From positions 4,837,131-4,901,130 of the forward strand of contig NW_003314262.1 of assembly GCF_000143415.4 (NCBI RefSeq): a DNA stretch of 64,000 nucleotides. The letters are read 5' to 3'. Under the pieces are notes generated by a model. That model was not told the origin of the DNA. It saw nothing but the letters and a program-made list of their open reading frames with translations, and ran no database searches. Made by a program: the position numbers and the translations under genes. The stretch's first letter is position 1; each line of letters starts with the position of its first letter. Origin of the DNA: Selaginella moellendorffii (taxonomy: Eukaryota; Streptophyta; Lycopodiopsida; Selaginellales; Selaginellaceae). Of the stretch, positions 45,149 through 55,377 are shown in pieces.

Positions 45149-45656
45149 TTATTTTGGACGGCCTGGATCTCACGATCAGACAGCCCAGGAGGCCCGGTGG
45201 AGCATTTTATTATATAGACGTGGTACCTATATATTAAGAGTAGAATATGAGTTTCATGGCTTGAACCATTCTTAACGAACGTAACACGTTTGGACCAAAA
45301 GCTTCGACTTGAAAGGTCAAGACCGGGAGTGGAACTCCCAACAAAAATGCTCGAGGAACAAGCACGAAGCGAGCAATAAGCGAGGCTCCAAAAAGGGGCC
45401 CAAAAGGACCAACACATGACACATGGAAGTGTCCGAGGTGGAGTCCGAGATGGAGTCCGAGATGGACCCGAGTTGGAGTCCGAGATGGAGTCCAAGATGG
45501 ACCGAGATGGAGTCCGAGATGGACCGAGACAGAGTCCGAGATGGACCGAGACGGAGTCCGAGATGGAGTCCGAGAGGGATCCGAGATGGAGTTTGAGATG
45601 GAGTCCGAGATGGAGTCTGAAATGGAGTCCGAGATGGAGTCCGAGATGGACCTGAG

Positions 45657-47441
45657 TGTGAGACACAAAATCCCTAGGCCCCAAAGTGGAGCTGGAAGGG
45701 CGCCACGTGGTAGTGGCCGAAGCGAGAGCCAAACGAGCGTAACACGTTTGGACCAAAAGCTCTGACTTGAAAAGTCAAGAGCGGGAGTGGAACTCCCAAC
45801 AAAGTGCTCGAGGAACAAGCATGAAGCGAGCAATAAGCGAGGCTCCAAAAAAGGGACCCAAAAAGGACCAACACATGACACGTGGAAGTGTCCGAGATGG
45901 AGTCCGAGGCGGACCCTAGTTGGAGTCCGATATGGAGTCCGAAGCGGAGTCCGAGATGGAGTCCGATATAGAGTCCGAGATGGACCCGAAGTGGAGTCCG
46001 AGATGGAGTCCAATATGGAGTCCGAGATGGACCCAAGATGGAGTCCGAGATGGACCCGAAGTGGAGTCCGAGGTGGACCAAGACGGAGTCCGAGATGGAC
46101 CCGAGATGGAGTCCGAGATGGACCCGAGATGGAGTCCGAGATGGAGTCCGAGATGGAGTCCGAGGTGGACCGAGACGGAGTCCGAGATGGACCCAAGATG
46201 GAGTCCGAGATGGACCGAGACGGAGTCCGAGATGGAGTCCGAGATGGACCGAGACGGAGTCCGAGATGGAGTCCGAGATGGAGTCCGAGGTCGAGACCGA
46301 GACCGAGACCGGGATCGAGACCAAGACCGGGACCGGGACCGAGACCGAGACCGAGGCCAAGGCTGAGACCGAGCCCGAGCCCGAGCCCGAGTCCGAGTCC
46401 GAGTCTGAGTCCGAGTCCGAGTCCAAGTCCGAGTTCGAGTCTGAGAGGGTGAAAGCCCAAAGCGTTCGTCTCCCAGACTCTGGGGGGTTTGGTGAGCTCC
46501 AAAAGTATAGTAAGGGGGAGGACTGCAGTGGAGCCAGTTTGGCCAGGAAAGGCCAGTTTGGCCCAGGAAGGCCGGACCCAGTGTTGGGTGATGAGCTGCC
46601 CACTGGGAAGTCCAAGACTAGAGTGAACACGGACCGACAAGCGGGGTAGCTTGGTGAAGTGTTCAAGAGCCGGCTTTAGTTCCCCCGGGAGATCGACTGG
46701 CCGATGCTCCCAGTCCAAGTGTGGGTGGCACTACCTACTTGGATACTAGGCGTGGCTCAACGGAACCTCGCTCTAAGCCCATGGCTAGAGCACCTAAGGG
46801 CAAAAGGCGAGGAGAGTACCCAGGTGGCTCGCGTAAGGCCACGGTGTTCCGAAATGTTGCCCCAAAGGCCCAGACTGTGGAAAGGAAGAGGAGCAGTCCT
46901 CTGGGGTAGTGACCAAGGACACAGTCGTGTGGTGAGGAAGTCCCAGAGGACTGTGGGACTTGGTGGTTGGGCCTGTGGGTCTCGATCCAGTGGCAGTGTT
47001 GGCAAACACGGCCAGGGGCAGAAAGGGACTTAGTGGGGACTGACAGAGGGATATTGGGGAAGGCTATTCCCTTTGTCGGTGGGCATCCTAAGGGTGCTAA
47101 GGAGTGGATCTCAGATGACCACTCACGGATGGTTTGCCTAGTCTTGGAGAGCCAAGACTGTGATGCAAGCGGTAATGGACTACCAGTGTGGCAAAGGTGA
47201 TTGGGCATGGCCTTAGCGTAACGGGCTGGCATGTCGGTGGTACCTTTGAGTGTCGGTCATGGGATCGGACACGTGGAGCACTTGGACCAAGTGCAAATGT
47301 TGAGTGGCATGGATGCCATTCTCGGGGCTAGCAAGTCCCAAGTCCTGGATTGGACTTATGGAGGTTGTGAATGAGACTCCTCCAAGTGGTCGGAGGTGTG
47401 GTTAAGTGACTAAAGTAGAATGGAAAATTTAGTCGCTTACA
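45657..47441 (+). repeat. Solo LARD-B LTR inside the array of another LARD-B LTR
   Basis: 1785 bp, TGTGAGACACAAAATC to TTAGTCGCTTACA, with a perfect CTGAG duplication (45652-45656 and 47442-47446). Its own array is at 45894-46441. The host array resumes immediately with TTGGAGTCCGAG. Confidence 0.92.
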
Positions 47442-47569
47442 CTGAGTTGGAGTCCGAGACGGAGTCCGAGACGGAGTCCGAGACGGAGTCCGAGATGGAG
47501 TCCGAGATGGACCGAGACGGAGTTCGAGATGGAGTCCGAGATGGACCGAGACGGAGTCCGAGATGGAGT

Positions 47570-49098
47570 CCCTAAATATTGCAAATGCCTAGTCAAGGCA
47601 ACTGGACTAATAGGAGTAGAAAGGTTTTAAACTTCTCCAAAGCATATAAAGGAGAGCCCTTAGCCAAAATAAATGGCCTAGAATCGTTTGCTTTGTCTGC
47701 AAATTGTTCAAAGTTGCCCAAAATGCCTGTGATAAAGAGAAATAAGGTTGAAAATGAAAGGAGATGTAAGTTGGCTATTAAATGTGCTTTAGTGTAGCTC
47801 CTTCAACATCCCAGGACACACTTTAAAGCACATATAGCCATTGACTCTTAGGGTTAGAGTAATCATTAATAACTTGCAGTAACCGGTAATTAATAACTGA
47901 TAACCCCTTGCTCTCCCTCCTACTCTAGCACCTACTCTAGTGCCAACTACTGCTCCTACTCCAACTCTTGCACCTACTCCTACTCTAGTGCCTACTCTAG
48001 TGCCAACTCCTACTCCTACACCTACTCCTAATCCTACTCCTACTCTTGCACCTACGCTTACTCCCTAAAGATTGCTTCTTTCTCAAGAAACTCTTATTAA
48101 AGTTTAGCCCAAAAGAGAAAAATGAGTATCCCAGTCTCGATCCTTCACCATTTTGACTGTAAGGAGGCTCGATGAAAAGAGCTCAGCCCCATCTACCACC
48201 ACTACTCCAAGAATTTGTGATGAAAATGTCTCAATTTCCTACAAGATCCAAGAAAACATAGCTAGAATACCAATTTTGTGGAAACACATCTGTATGTTAC
48301 CAATCTAAATTAATGCCAAGGTGCTGTTGATATTTTCACAAAGCCTAAAACCAAAAGCACCTCCAAAAATAAATGGCATCCAAAACAAAGCTTGGAGAAG
48401 CATGAATTCCTATTACAAAGATGCCCTTATCTAGCCAGAGAAGAAAATCCTTTTACATGCCACAAATTCTTGGAGTAGTGGTGGTAGATGGGGCTAAGCT
48501 CTTTTCATCGAGCCTCCTTACAGTCAAAATGGTGAAGGATCGAGACTGGGATACTCATTTTTCTCTTTTGGGCTAAACTTTAATAAGAGTTTCTTGAGAA
48601 AGAAGCAATCTTCAGGGAGTAAGCGTAGGTGCAAGAGTAGGAGCAAGATTAGGAGCAGGTGCAGGAGTAGGAGTTGGCACTAGAGTAGGCACTAGAGTAG
48701 GAGTAGGTGCAAGAGTTGGAGTAGGAGCAGTAGTTGGCGCTAGAGTAGGAGGGAGAGCAAGGGGTTATCAATTACTAATTACCGGTTACTACAAGTTATT
48801 AATGATTACTCTAACCCTAAGAGTCAATGGCTATATGTGCTTTAAAGTGTGTCTTGGGATGTTGAAGGAGCTACACTAAAGCACATTTAATAGCCAACTT
48901 ACATCTCCTTTCATTTTCAACCTTATTTCTCTTTATCACAGGCATTTTGGGCAACTTTGAACAATTTGCAGACAAAGCAAACGATTCTAGGCCATTTATT
49001 TTGGCTAAGGGCTCTCCTTTATATGCTTTGGAGAAGTTTAAAACCTTTCTACTCCTATTAGTCCAGTTGCCTTGACTAAGCATTTGCAGTATTTAGGG
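47570..49098. repeat. Large inverted repeat (foldback-like), 1.53 kb
   Basis: The left arm 47570 to about 48222 and the right arm about 48465-49098 are near-identical reverse complements (start CCCTAAATAYTGCAAATGC) around a unique loop of about 240 bp. Each arm encodes the same 70-codon frame (plus 47579-47797, minus 49083-48871; GNWTNRSRKVLNFSKAYKGE). No target duplication was found: the left flank is LARD-B array, the right flank AT-rich element E. On the minus strand a frame continues from E into the right arm (FTLYFRALNMVKGHEF, then YCKCLVKATGLIGVERF), so an inverted duplication of part of E is as likely as a foldback transposon. Confidence 0.75.
47913..48064. repeat. CCTACTCTAGTG-type minisatellite in the left arm
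   Basis: Tandem 6/12-bp units (ACTCCT, CCTACTCTAGTG, GCACCT). The mirror copy in the right arm (about 48617-48757) has one unit fewer, showing slippage since the arms formed. Confidence 0.75.
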
Positions 49099-50642
49099 TA
49101 TTTGATGTCGGTCCAAACTAGACATGCAGAAAATTCATGCCCTTTTACCATATTTAAGGCCCTAAAGTATAGAGTAAACTTTCTAGCATCTAGAGGTAGC
49201 TTAGGTACGACACAAATTCTTCCAAATTTAGCATCAAAAATCTCTTTACTTGAAGATCTAGGCCAAATCTACAAACCCAAATGCATTGTAAGCTAAGAAT
49301 CTAGGCAAGAAATTAGAAATCCCAAAATATTCTAAACCGAGTCAAGAAACGTTGTATTTCCTCAAATACTACACAGCTTGATGAGTGTTATACCTTGCTG
49401 GAAAGAAGAGCTCAAGACCTATCCAACATGCTTAAGATCAAGCAAAACCATTACAAGACAAATAAAAAATTGCTTCTCAAATTCTGCGGCTAAAAGGAAA
49501 AAAGAAAAATGATGCAATAGAAAACACTACACATCACGCTAGGTTCACCATTTGTTAGGGGAAGGAGGGGTGCCTCTCCCAACACTTGCTCAAACACGAG
49601 AAATGCTCTAATACACTATACGGATTGATAGGCAACCAAATTTTTTGGAATAAAAATCTTTTAAGCTAGACCACACTTAAGCAAGATAGATATGCTATTA
49701 AAAATAACATTCGTTGCTTGAGAAATAAAAAATATCTTGGACATTTGGCCTTTAAAGGAAAGTCATCCCCATTTTGAAATTGATTAAGAAGCTAAATGCT
49801 TGCTCCTAAGAGTAACTGATAGGCCAATTTATAAAAGGGAATACATTATATACTAAAACCTTGTACCACTCACTCCACGAAAGAGACATAATAACTAGGC
49901 TTATTATAGTAGCAATGCCAATAAATTTTGAAATATATAAGCATAGACCAGCAATGGATCATACCTATAAAGCTTTCGAGGGCACAATCTCTATATATAA
50001 AATTGTCACTATCTATACCAAACAAGGTAATAAATATACAATATTTCCCTCATAATCTGATGAACAGAAGGCAATCTGAAAAGAAGTATTCAGAAGATCT
50101 AGACTGAGATTACAGAGCACTTGCTCATGATATTCGTGATCTTAACCTCCCTTTAGAATAAACTAAATCATTACTCAACCAAGCTAGAGAAAAGCTTGAA
50201 AGAGAGCAAGCTAAAAATATATTGATACACCTCAACAAAAAAGAGATCAAAAATCCTAATATGACTTTAACAATCATTTAGAATATATGAATCCATATGC
50301 TACTCCTCTTTGGCAGCATTAACACATAGAAAACACCTTTGTTTCAGCTGAGAGTAGCAAAATACAAAATAATTAGAGTGTTTTCCCACAAAAGGAAGAA
50401 GAACTAAATTTATAGCCCTTACCCTCTAACAGTGATCCAAATTCTCCTATGAACCAAATACCTATTTTGCTTATACTAGTTGCAAAATATAGTATTTCTT
50501 GTCAAATTGCAATAAACACAATGGTAATTGCAAAAACATTAATAGGCCCTATCATCACATATCTATCCTTTTCTAGGATTAAAAAAAAATACCCACTTGC
50601 ATATTGAGCAATATATAGAAGCAATCAAGCTTAATCAAGCAA

Positions 50643-51870
50643 ATGGGCAGGAAAAAAACTTTTTCCCCTATACACTCAAAAACAAAGCTAAAGACTAATA
50701 CTATGACAATGATGTCAAAAAACTTGGCACATTTAATGAGCAAACAAAGTTTTTCTTTAAAGCTTTCTCCATGGAAACAAACCCAGGAGAAAATTATAAT
50801 GAACTATAAAAACTTCATTAAGGAAAATTTGAAACAATTAAGAAATATACAACTCAATTTAACAAGTGTTATAAACATTGTAAAGTCAAACAAAATGCGC
50901 CTACATCTATACATACAGGGCCTCAAGAAAATTTATCATGAACATGCGATAAAGAGAGATCATACAAATTTTGATAACTTGAAATAATTGCCAACTAAAA
51001 TTTCATAAAACAATATCATATGGTAGATATGATGAAGTTAGATGAAAAGATAACTTCTATAAATAGAGAAACCAATCATCTAAAAAGCCTCAAACTGCAA
51101 ATCAATCTTAAACAAAGGATTTAGTGTATTAGATGCAAAAATGAAAGCCATAGTAAGGAAAAATGTAAACTCTAGCTGATCAAGTGAAAAAGAAAAATAT
51201 ATAGATAAGGAATGTAAAACCTTATTTAAATAACCAAAAGGCCAATAAGCAACCTAAGTTGATAAAATAATACGTAGATAAATGTTACAATAAGCCTAAA
51301 GAATATAAAAAGCCAAAAGTGTATGATCAAGTTAAAACTCCCACTCGCTATCCTATGCCATACAATCAAGTTGAATCATCAAACAAGAATGATAAACCCT
51401 CTAAAGATATGCAATTTGTAATTAAGCATGTTGAGGTAGAATAATTAGATATAGAAGAACTATCTAACGTCTGTATCATGACTAAAGCCCAATGCAAAAG
51501 AGCTGAATTTGAAAATTAAAATGAAAAGAATGATGATGAAGTAGAGATCATCTTTAACTCTCAATGGCACCAAAAGAAAAAGATCAATGCAAAAATCACT
51601 CAATAACTCTAAAACTTGCAATCACAAGTTGATTTAAACAATGGTGATTCTAACATAAAAAGTTTTACACCTTTACAGACTGATGCAAATTTACCACTAG
51701 TGCAAAAGGAAAATCTTATAGTAAAGCTAGATGGTAAGGATGATAAGAAAGCAATGAAAGGCATTTTAAATGCCAAAATTACACTCACTTTAGGCCAACT
51801 TCTCACAATAGCACTTTACCTTAAAGTTGCATTGCCTAAAAGCTCTCACCTAAGAAGGAAAAAAAATTAA
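50643..51870 (+). pseudogene. Element E gag with zinc knuckle
   Basis: Lys/Asn-rich open pieces (50643-50987, 51616-51870) surround a zinc knuckle at 51125-51166, CIRCKNESHSKEKC, which fits CX2CX4HX4C exactly. The flanking frames are broken by many stops. This is the nucleocapsid end of a retrotransposon gag. Confidence 0.6.
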
Positions 51871-51899
51871 TCCCATCTATAGCCATTGTAATTAAGCCA

Positions 51900-52372
51900 G
51901 GGGGATTGTGATGATGAAGTTCCTACAATTGATATAAAGATTGGCAAGAATTTATTATCCAAAACTCTTAATGATAGTGGCTCAAAAGTAAATATTCTGG
52001 AAGAAAGTATTTATAAAGAATTAAACCTAAGTCTAATTTAACTAGCCCCATTTAATGTACGAATGACAGATGACCGAAGTGTTAGGTCCATTGAAAATAT
52101 TAAAAATGTTTTAACCAATGTGGCTAGCCTAAAGTACAAACTCAATTATGTTATGCTTAAAATAACACAACGAGATACTGCTTATAAAACTCTATTAGAC
52201 AAACCTTGGCTAAAAATTGTTTGCACAAACTAAGACTGGAAAAATAATTTTTTATGTATAGAGCAAGGTAACCAGAAAAAATTTGTGCCTATTACTTCCA
52301 CCATACAATTGGAAAGAAAAAATCAACCCCTCAAAACTCAATTTTATGATTGGGAGGAAGGCTTAGATGATT
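51900..52372 (+). pseudogene. Element E protease region
   Basis: The frame reads PTIDIKIGKNLLSKTLNDSG with the aspartic protease signature D-S-G at about 51972-51980, then RMTDDRSVRSIENIKNVL and LLDKPWLK, as in gypsy proteases where the product leads into RT. It ends at the LARD-B junction (DWEEGLDDFN). Confidence 0.65.
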
Positions 52373-53658
52373 TCAACAACTTGGAGGTCTGGAAGACCAA
52401 GTACCTCTTGGCAACTCTGTTAAGGTGCCAAGGTGAGATCACTAGGTGATCTTATGGCCAGAAAAGGACAAGGTCCTTGGTTGGCTAAGGAATGAAGTTC
52501 CTGGTTCAAAATGTTGAAATTGAACTGTTTAAGGTGGTGTGGCTTGGTCGTGATAACCAAGTGGGAAGAGCACCTAAGTCAAATAAACTATGTCCGTGCG
52601 ATGGCATAGTGAGTCCGAGGAAAGTAATCTCTATAAAAGACCCATGGGAGGGTCACGAAGTTGGGCCGTGGATAGAGCCCATAGCAGAAGATGCTAAAGA
52701 GACGTACTAGGGGTGAACATCCTCCGGACTTGGCAAAGAAGAGTCTTTGCTATGGAACAGAAACAATACCTCAAGGAGGGAGGTAGAGATTCGATGTTGC
52801 TTGGTGCAACAATCAACGGATAGGAGCAAAAGATGAGTGGCCAAGATAGGGCCGTGGAATCCATTGGAAGGAATCCAAGTGACAAAGTTAGGCGAGGAAC
52901 ACTAATGTGTTGGACGCTAACGAGTTGCAGGAAAGGAAGTGTGTTTCCAAGGAGGGATTCCGAAATGCTCCGATTTGGCAAAAGTGGAAGCTCCAAGGGA
53001 GGGAGCGGTAAGGTAGCCAAATGATAGGGCCATGAACAGCCCTAGCACAAAGCATGATAACTGGAACTTTGACACGAAATAGAAGAGAGGATGATGGTGC
53101 CCTCGAGTAGAGAACTTCCTAGGATGGGAAGTGGAGTTGCACAAAAGGTGCAAGGCAAGGTGTCGGAGACACCTAGGAAATCGACTCCAAGAAGTCAAAA
53201 TTCAAAGTTCCAAAGTGCAAAGGTTATATCGATGGAAATTGAGACTACTCGAGAAGGAGTAGTGGGATTGACTTAGAGAAGGGTCTCTAAGAGGTTTAGC
53301 GAGAACTAAACCAATAAAACGAGAGAACCACTATATGTGGTCCAATCAGTCTCNNNNNNNNNNNNNNNNNNNNNNNNNNNNNNNNNNNNNNNNNNNNNNN
53401 NNNNNNNNNNNNNNNNNNNNNNNNNNNNNNNNNNNNNNNNNNNNNNNNNNNNNTTAGAGGATATGCAAAAGGCATGGTGAGCCTTCAATGTCCAACCATT
53501 GATGAATATGGAGAAGGCATGGTGAGCCTTCAATGTCACACCATTGACAAATATTGGCTACGCGCCAAGGATTGAAATGGTAACACATGCGGGTGTTACT
53601 TTATAAAATGGTTCACCGTTCGATGAGGACATCGAACTTCGTCTATGGGTGGTGGAGT
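52373..53658 (+). other. Truncated LARD-B internal region, contains the 100-N gap
   Basis: Matches 58267-59477 with very few differences. No gene; the 108-codon minus-strand frame (53020-52694) is also present in the second copy but has no domain. Confidence 0.8.
53354..53453. other. 100-N assembly gap
   Basis: Exactly 100 Ns. The other copy has only 22 bases between the same flanks (AATCAGTCTC and TTAGAGGATATG), so 100 is a placeholder. Confidence 0.85.
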
Positions 53659-55377
53659 TGTGAGACACAAAATCCCTAGGCCCCAAAGTGGAGCTGGAAG
53701 GGCGCCACATGGTAGTGGCCGAAGCGAGAGCCAAACGAGCGTAACACGTTTGGACCAAAAGCTCCGACTTGAAAAGTCAAGAGCGGGAGTGGAACTCCCA
53801 ACGAAGTGCTCGAGGAACGAGCACGAAGAGAGCAAAAGGCGAGGCTCCAAAAAGGGACCCAAAAGGACCAACACATGACACGTGGGAGTGTCCGAGATGG
53901 ACTCGAGATGGAGTCCGAAGTGGAGTCCAAGGTGGACCCGAGATGGACCCGAGTTGGAGTCCGAAGTGGAGTCCGAGATGGAGTCCGAGATGGAGTCCGA
54001 GATGGAGTCCGAGTTGGAGTCCGAGGTGGACCCGAGATGGACCCGAGTTGGAGTCCGAAGTGGAGTCCGAGATGGACCCAAGATGGAGTCCGAGATGGAG
54101 TCCGAGATGGAGTCCGAGGTGGACCCGAGATGGACCCGAGATGGAGTCCGAGATGGAGTCCGAGATGGAGTCCGAGATGGAGTCCGAGATGGAGTCCGAG
54201 ATGGAGTCCGAGATGGAGTCCGAAGTCGAGACCGAGACCGGAACCGAGACCGGGACCGAGACCGAGACCGAGACCGAGATCGGGACCGAGACCGAGACCG
54301 AGGCCGAGGCCAAGACCGAGCCCGAGCCCGAGTCCGAGTCCGAGTCCGAGTCCGAGTCCGAGTCCGAGTCTGGAGCCTGAGAGGGTGAAAGCCCAAAGCG
54401 TTCGTCTCCCAGACCCTGGGGGGTTTGGTGAGCTCCAAAAGTATAGTAGGGGGAGGACTGCAGTGGAGCCAATTTGGCCAGGAAAGGCCAGTTTGGCCCA
54501 GGAAGGCCAGACCCAGTGTTGGGTGATGAACTGACCACTGGGAAGTCCAAGACTAGAGTGAATACGGACCGACAAGCGGGGTAGCTTGGTGAAGTGTTCA
54601 AGAGCCGGCTCTAGTTCCCCCGGGAGATCGACTAGCCGATGCTCCCAGTCCAAGTGTGGGTGGCACTACCTACTTGGATACCAGGCGTGGCTCAACGGAA
54701 CCTCGCTCTAAGCCCATGGCTAGAGCACCTAAAGGCGATAGGTGGGGAGAGTACCCAGGTGGCTCGCGTAAGGCCACGGTGTTCCGAAATGTCGTCCCAA
54801 AGGCCCAGACTGTGGAAAGGAAGAGGAGCAGTCCTCTGGGGTAGTGACCAAGGACACAGTCGTGTGGTGAGGAAGTCCCAGAGGACCGTGGGACTTAGTG
54901 GTCGGGCCTGTGGGCCTCGATCCAGTGGCAGTGTTGGCAAACACGGCCAGGGGCAGAAAGGGACTTGGTAGGAACTGACAAAGGGACTTTGGGGAAGGCG
55001 ATTCCCCAGGTCTGTGAACATCCTAAGGATGCTAAGGAGTGGATCTAGGATGACCCCTCGTAGACAGATGGCCCAGTTTTGGAGAGACGGGATGGTGATG
55101 CAAGTGGTATTGGACCATTTGCGCAGCAAAGGTGAATGGGCATGGCCTTAGCGTAACGGGCCGAGATGTCAGTGGTACCTTTGGGTGTCAGTCATGGGAT
55201 CGGACACGTGGAGCACTTGGACCAAGTGCAAAGGTTGAGTGGCATGGATGCCATTCTCGGGGCTAGCAAGCCCCAAGTCCTGAATGGGACTTATGGAGGT
55301 TGTGAATGAGACTCCTCCAAGTGGTCGAAGGTGTGGTTAAGTGACTAAAGTAGAATGGAAAAATTTAGTCGCTTACA
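53659..55377 (+). repeat. LARD-B LTR (first of the young pair)
   Basis: 1719 bp, TGTGAGACACAAAATCCC to TTAGTCGCTTACA. Array at 53894-54370: 12-mers to about 54225, then GAGACC and GAGTCC 6-mers. Core block at about 54384. Confidence 0.92.

Larger units (their letters stand above)
44168..45273. other. Insertion of about 1.1 kb with Copia gag and gene fragments
   Basis: Interrupts the LTR between GCCGAAGCAAAA and AACGAACGTAACACG, with loss of a few LTR bases and no clear target duplication. It holds a Copia-like gag scrap on the plus strand and an unrelated open frame on the minus strand. Such a mixture suggests filler DNA from break repair or a transposon that captured host sequence. Confidence 0.6.
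39210..47569 (+). mobile_element. Second LARD-B element, 3' LTR truncated
   Basis: 5' LTR 39210-41018, primer site 41022-41033, internal region 41019-44096 and a 3' LTR starting at 44097. The 3' LTR is interrupted by a captured fragment (44168-45273) and a solo LTR (45657-47441) and ends abruptly within its array at 47569, at the inverted repeat. The internal region (3.1 kb) is shorter than in the young copy and carries no gene. Confidence 0.8.
44097..47569 (+). repeat. Truncated 3' LTR of the second LARD-B
   Basis: Pieces: 44097-44167, 45274-45656 (array from about 45430) and 47442-47569 (array). The array is cut at 47569, and the remaining 1 kb or so of a normal LTR is missing. Confidence 0.75.

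Noticed and set aside
45234-46718. Very long minus-strand frame (494 codons), with similar frames of 270-370 codons in every LARD-B LTR
   Set aside because: They run through the 12-bp/6-bp array, which lacks stops in all frames. A 22-bp indel near the array shifts the frame between copies, yet the frame stays open, so coding is not conserved.
52694-53020. 108-codon minus-strand frame repeated at 58591-58917 and shortened at 43283-43573
   Set aside because: Present only because the DNA repeat is duplicated; the older copy changes length and sequence freely and there is no domain.
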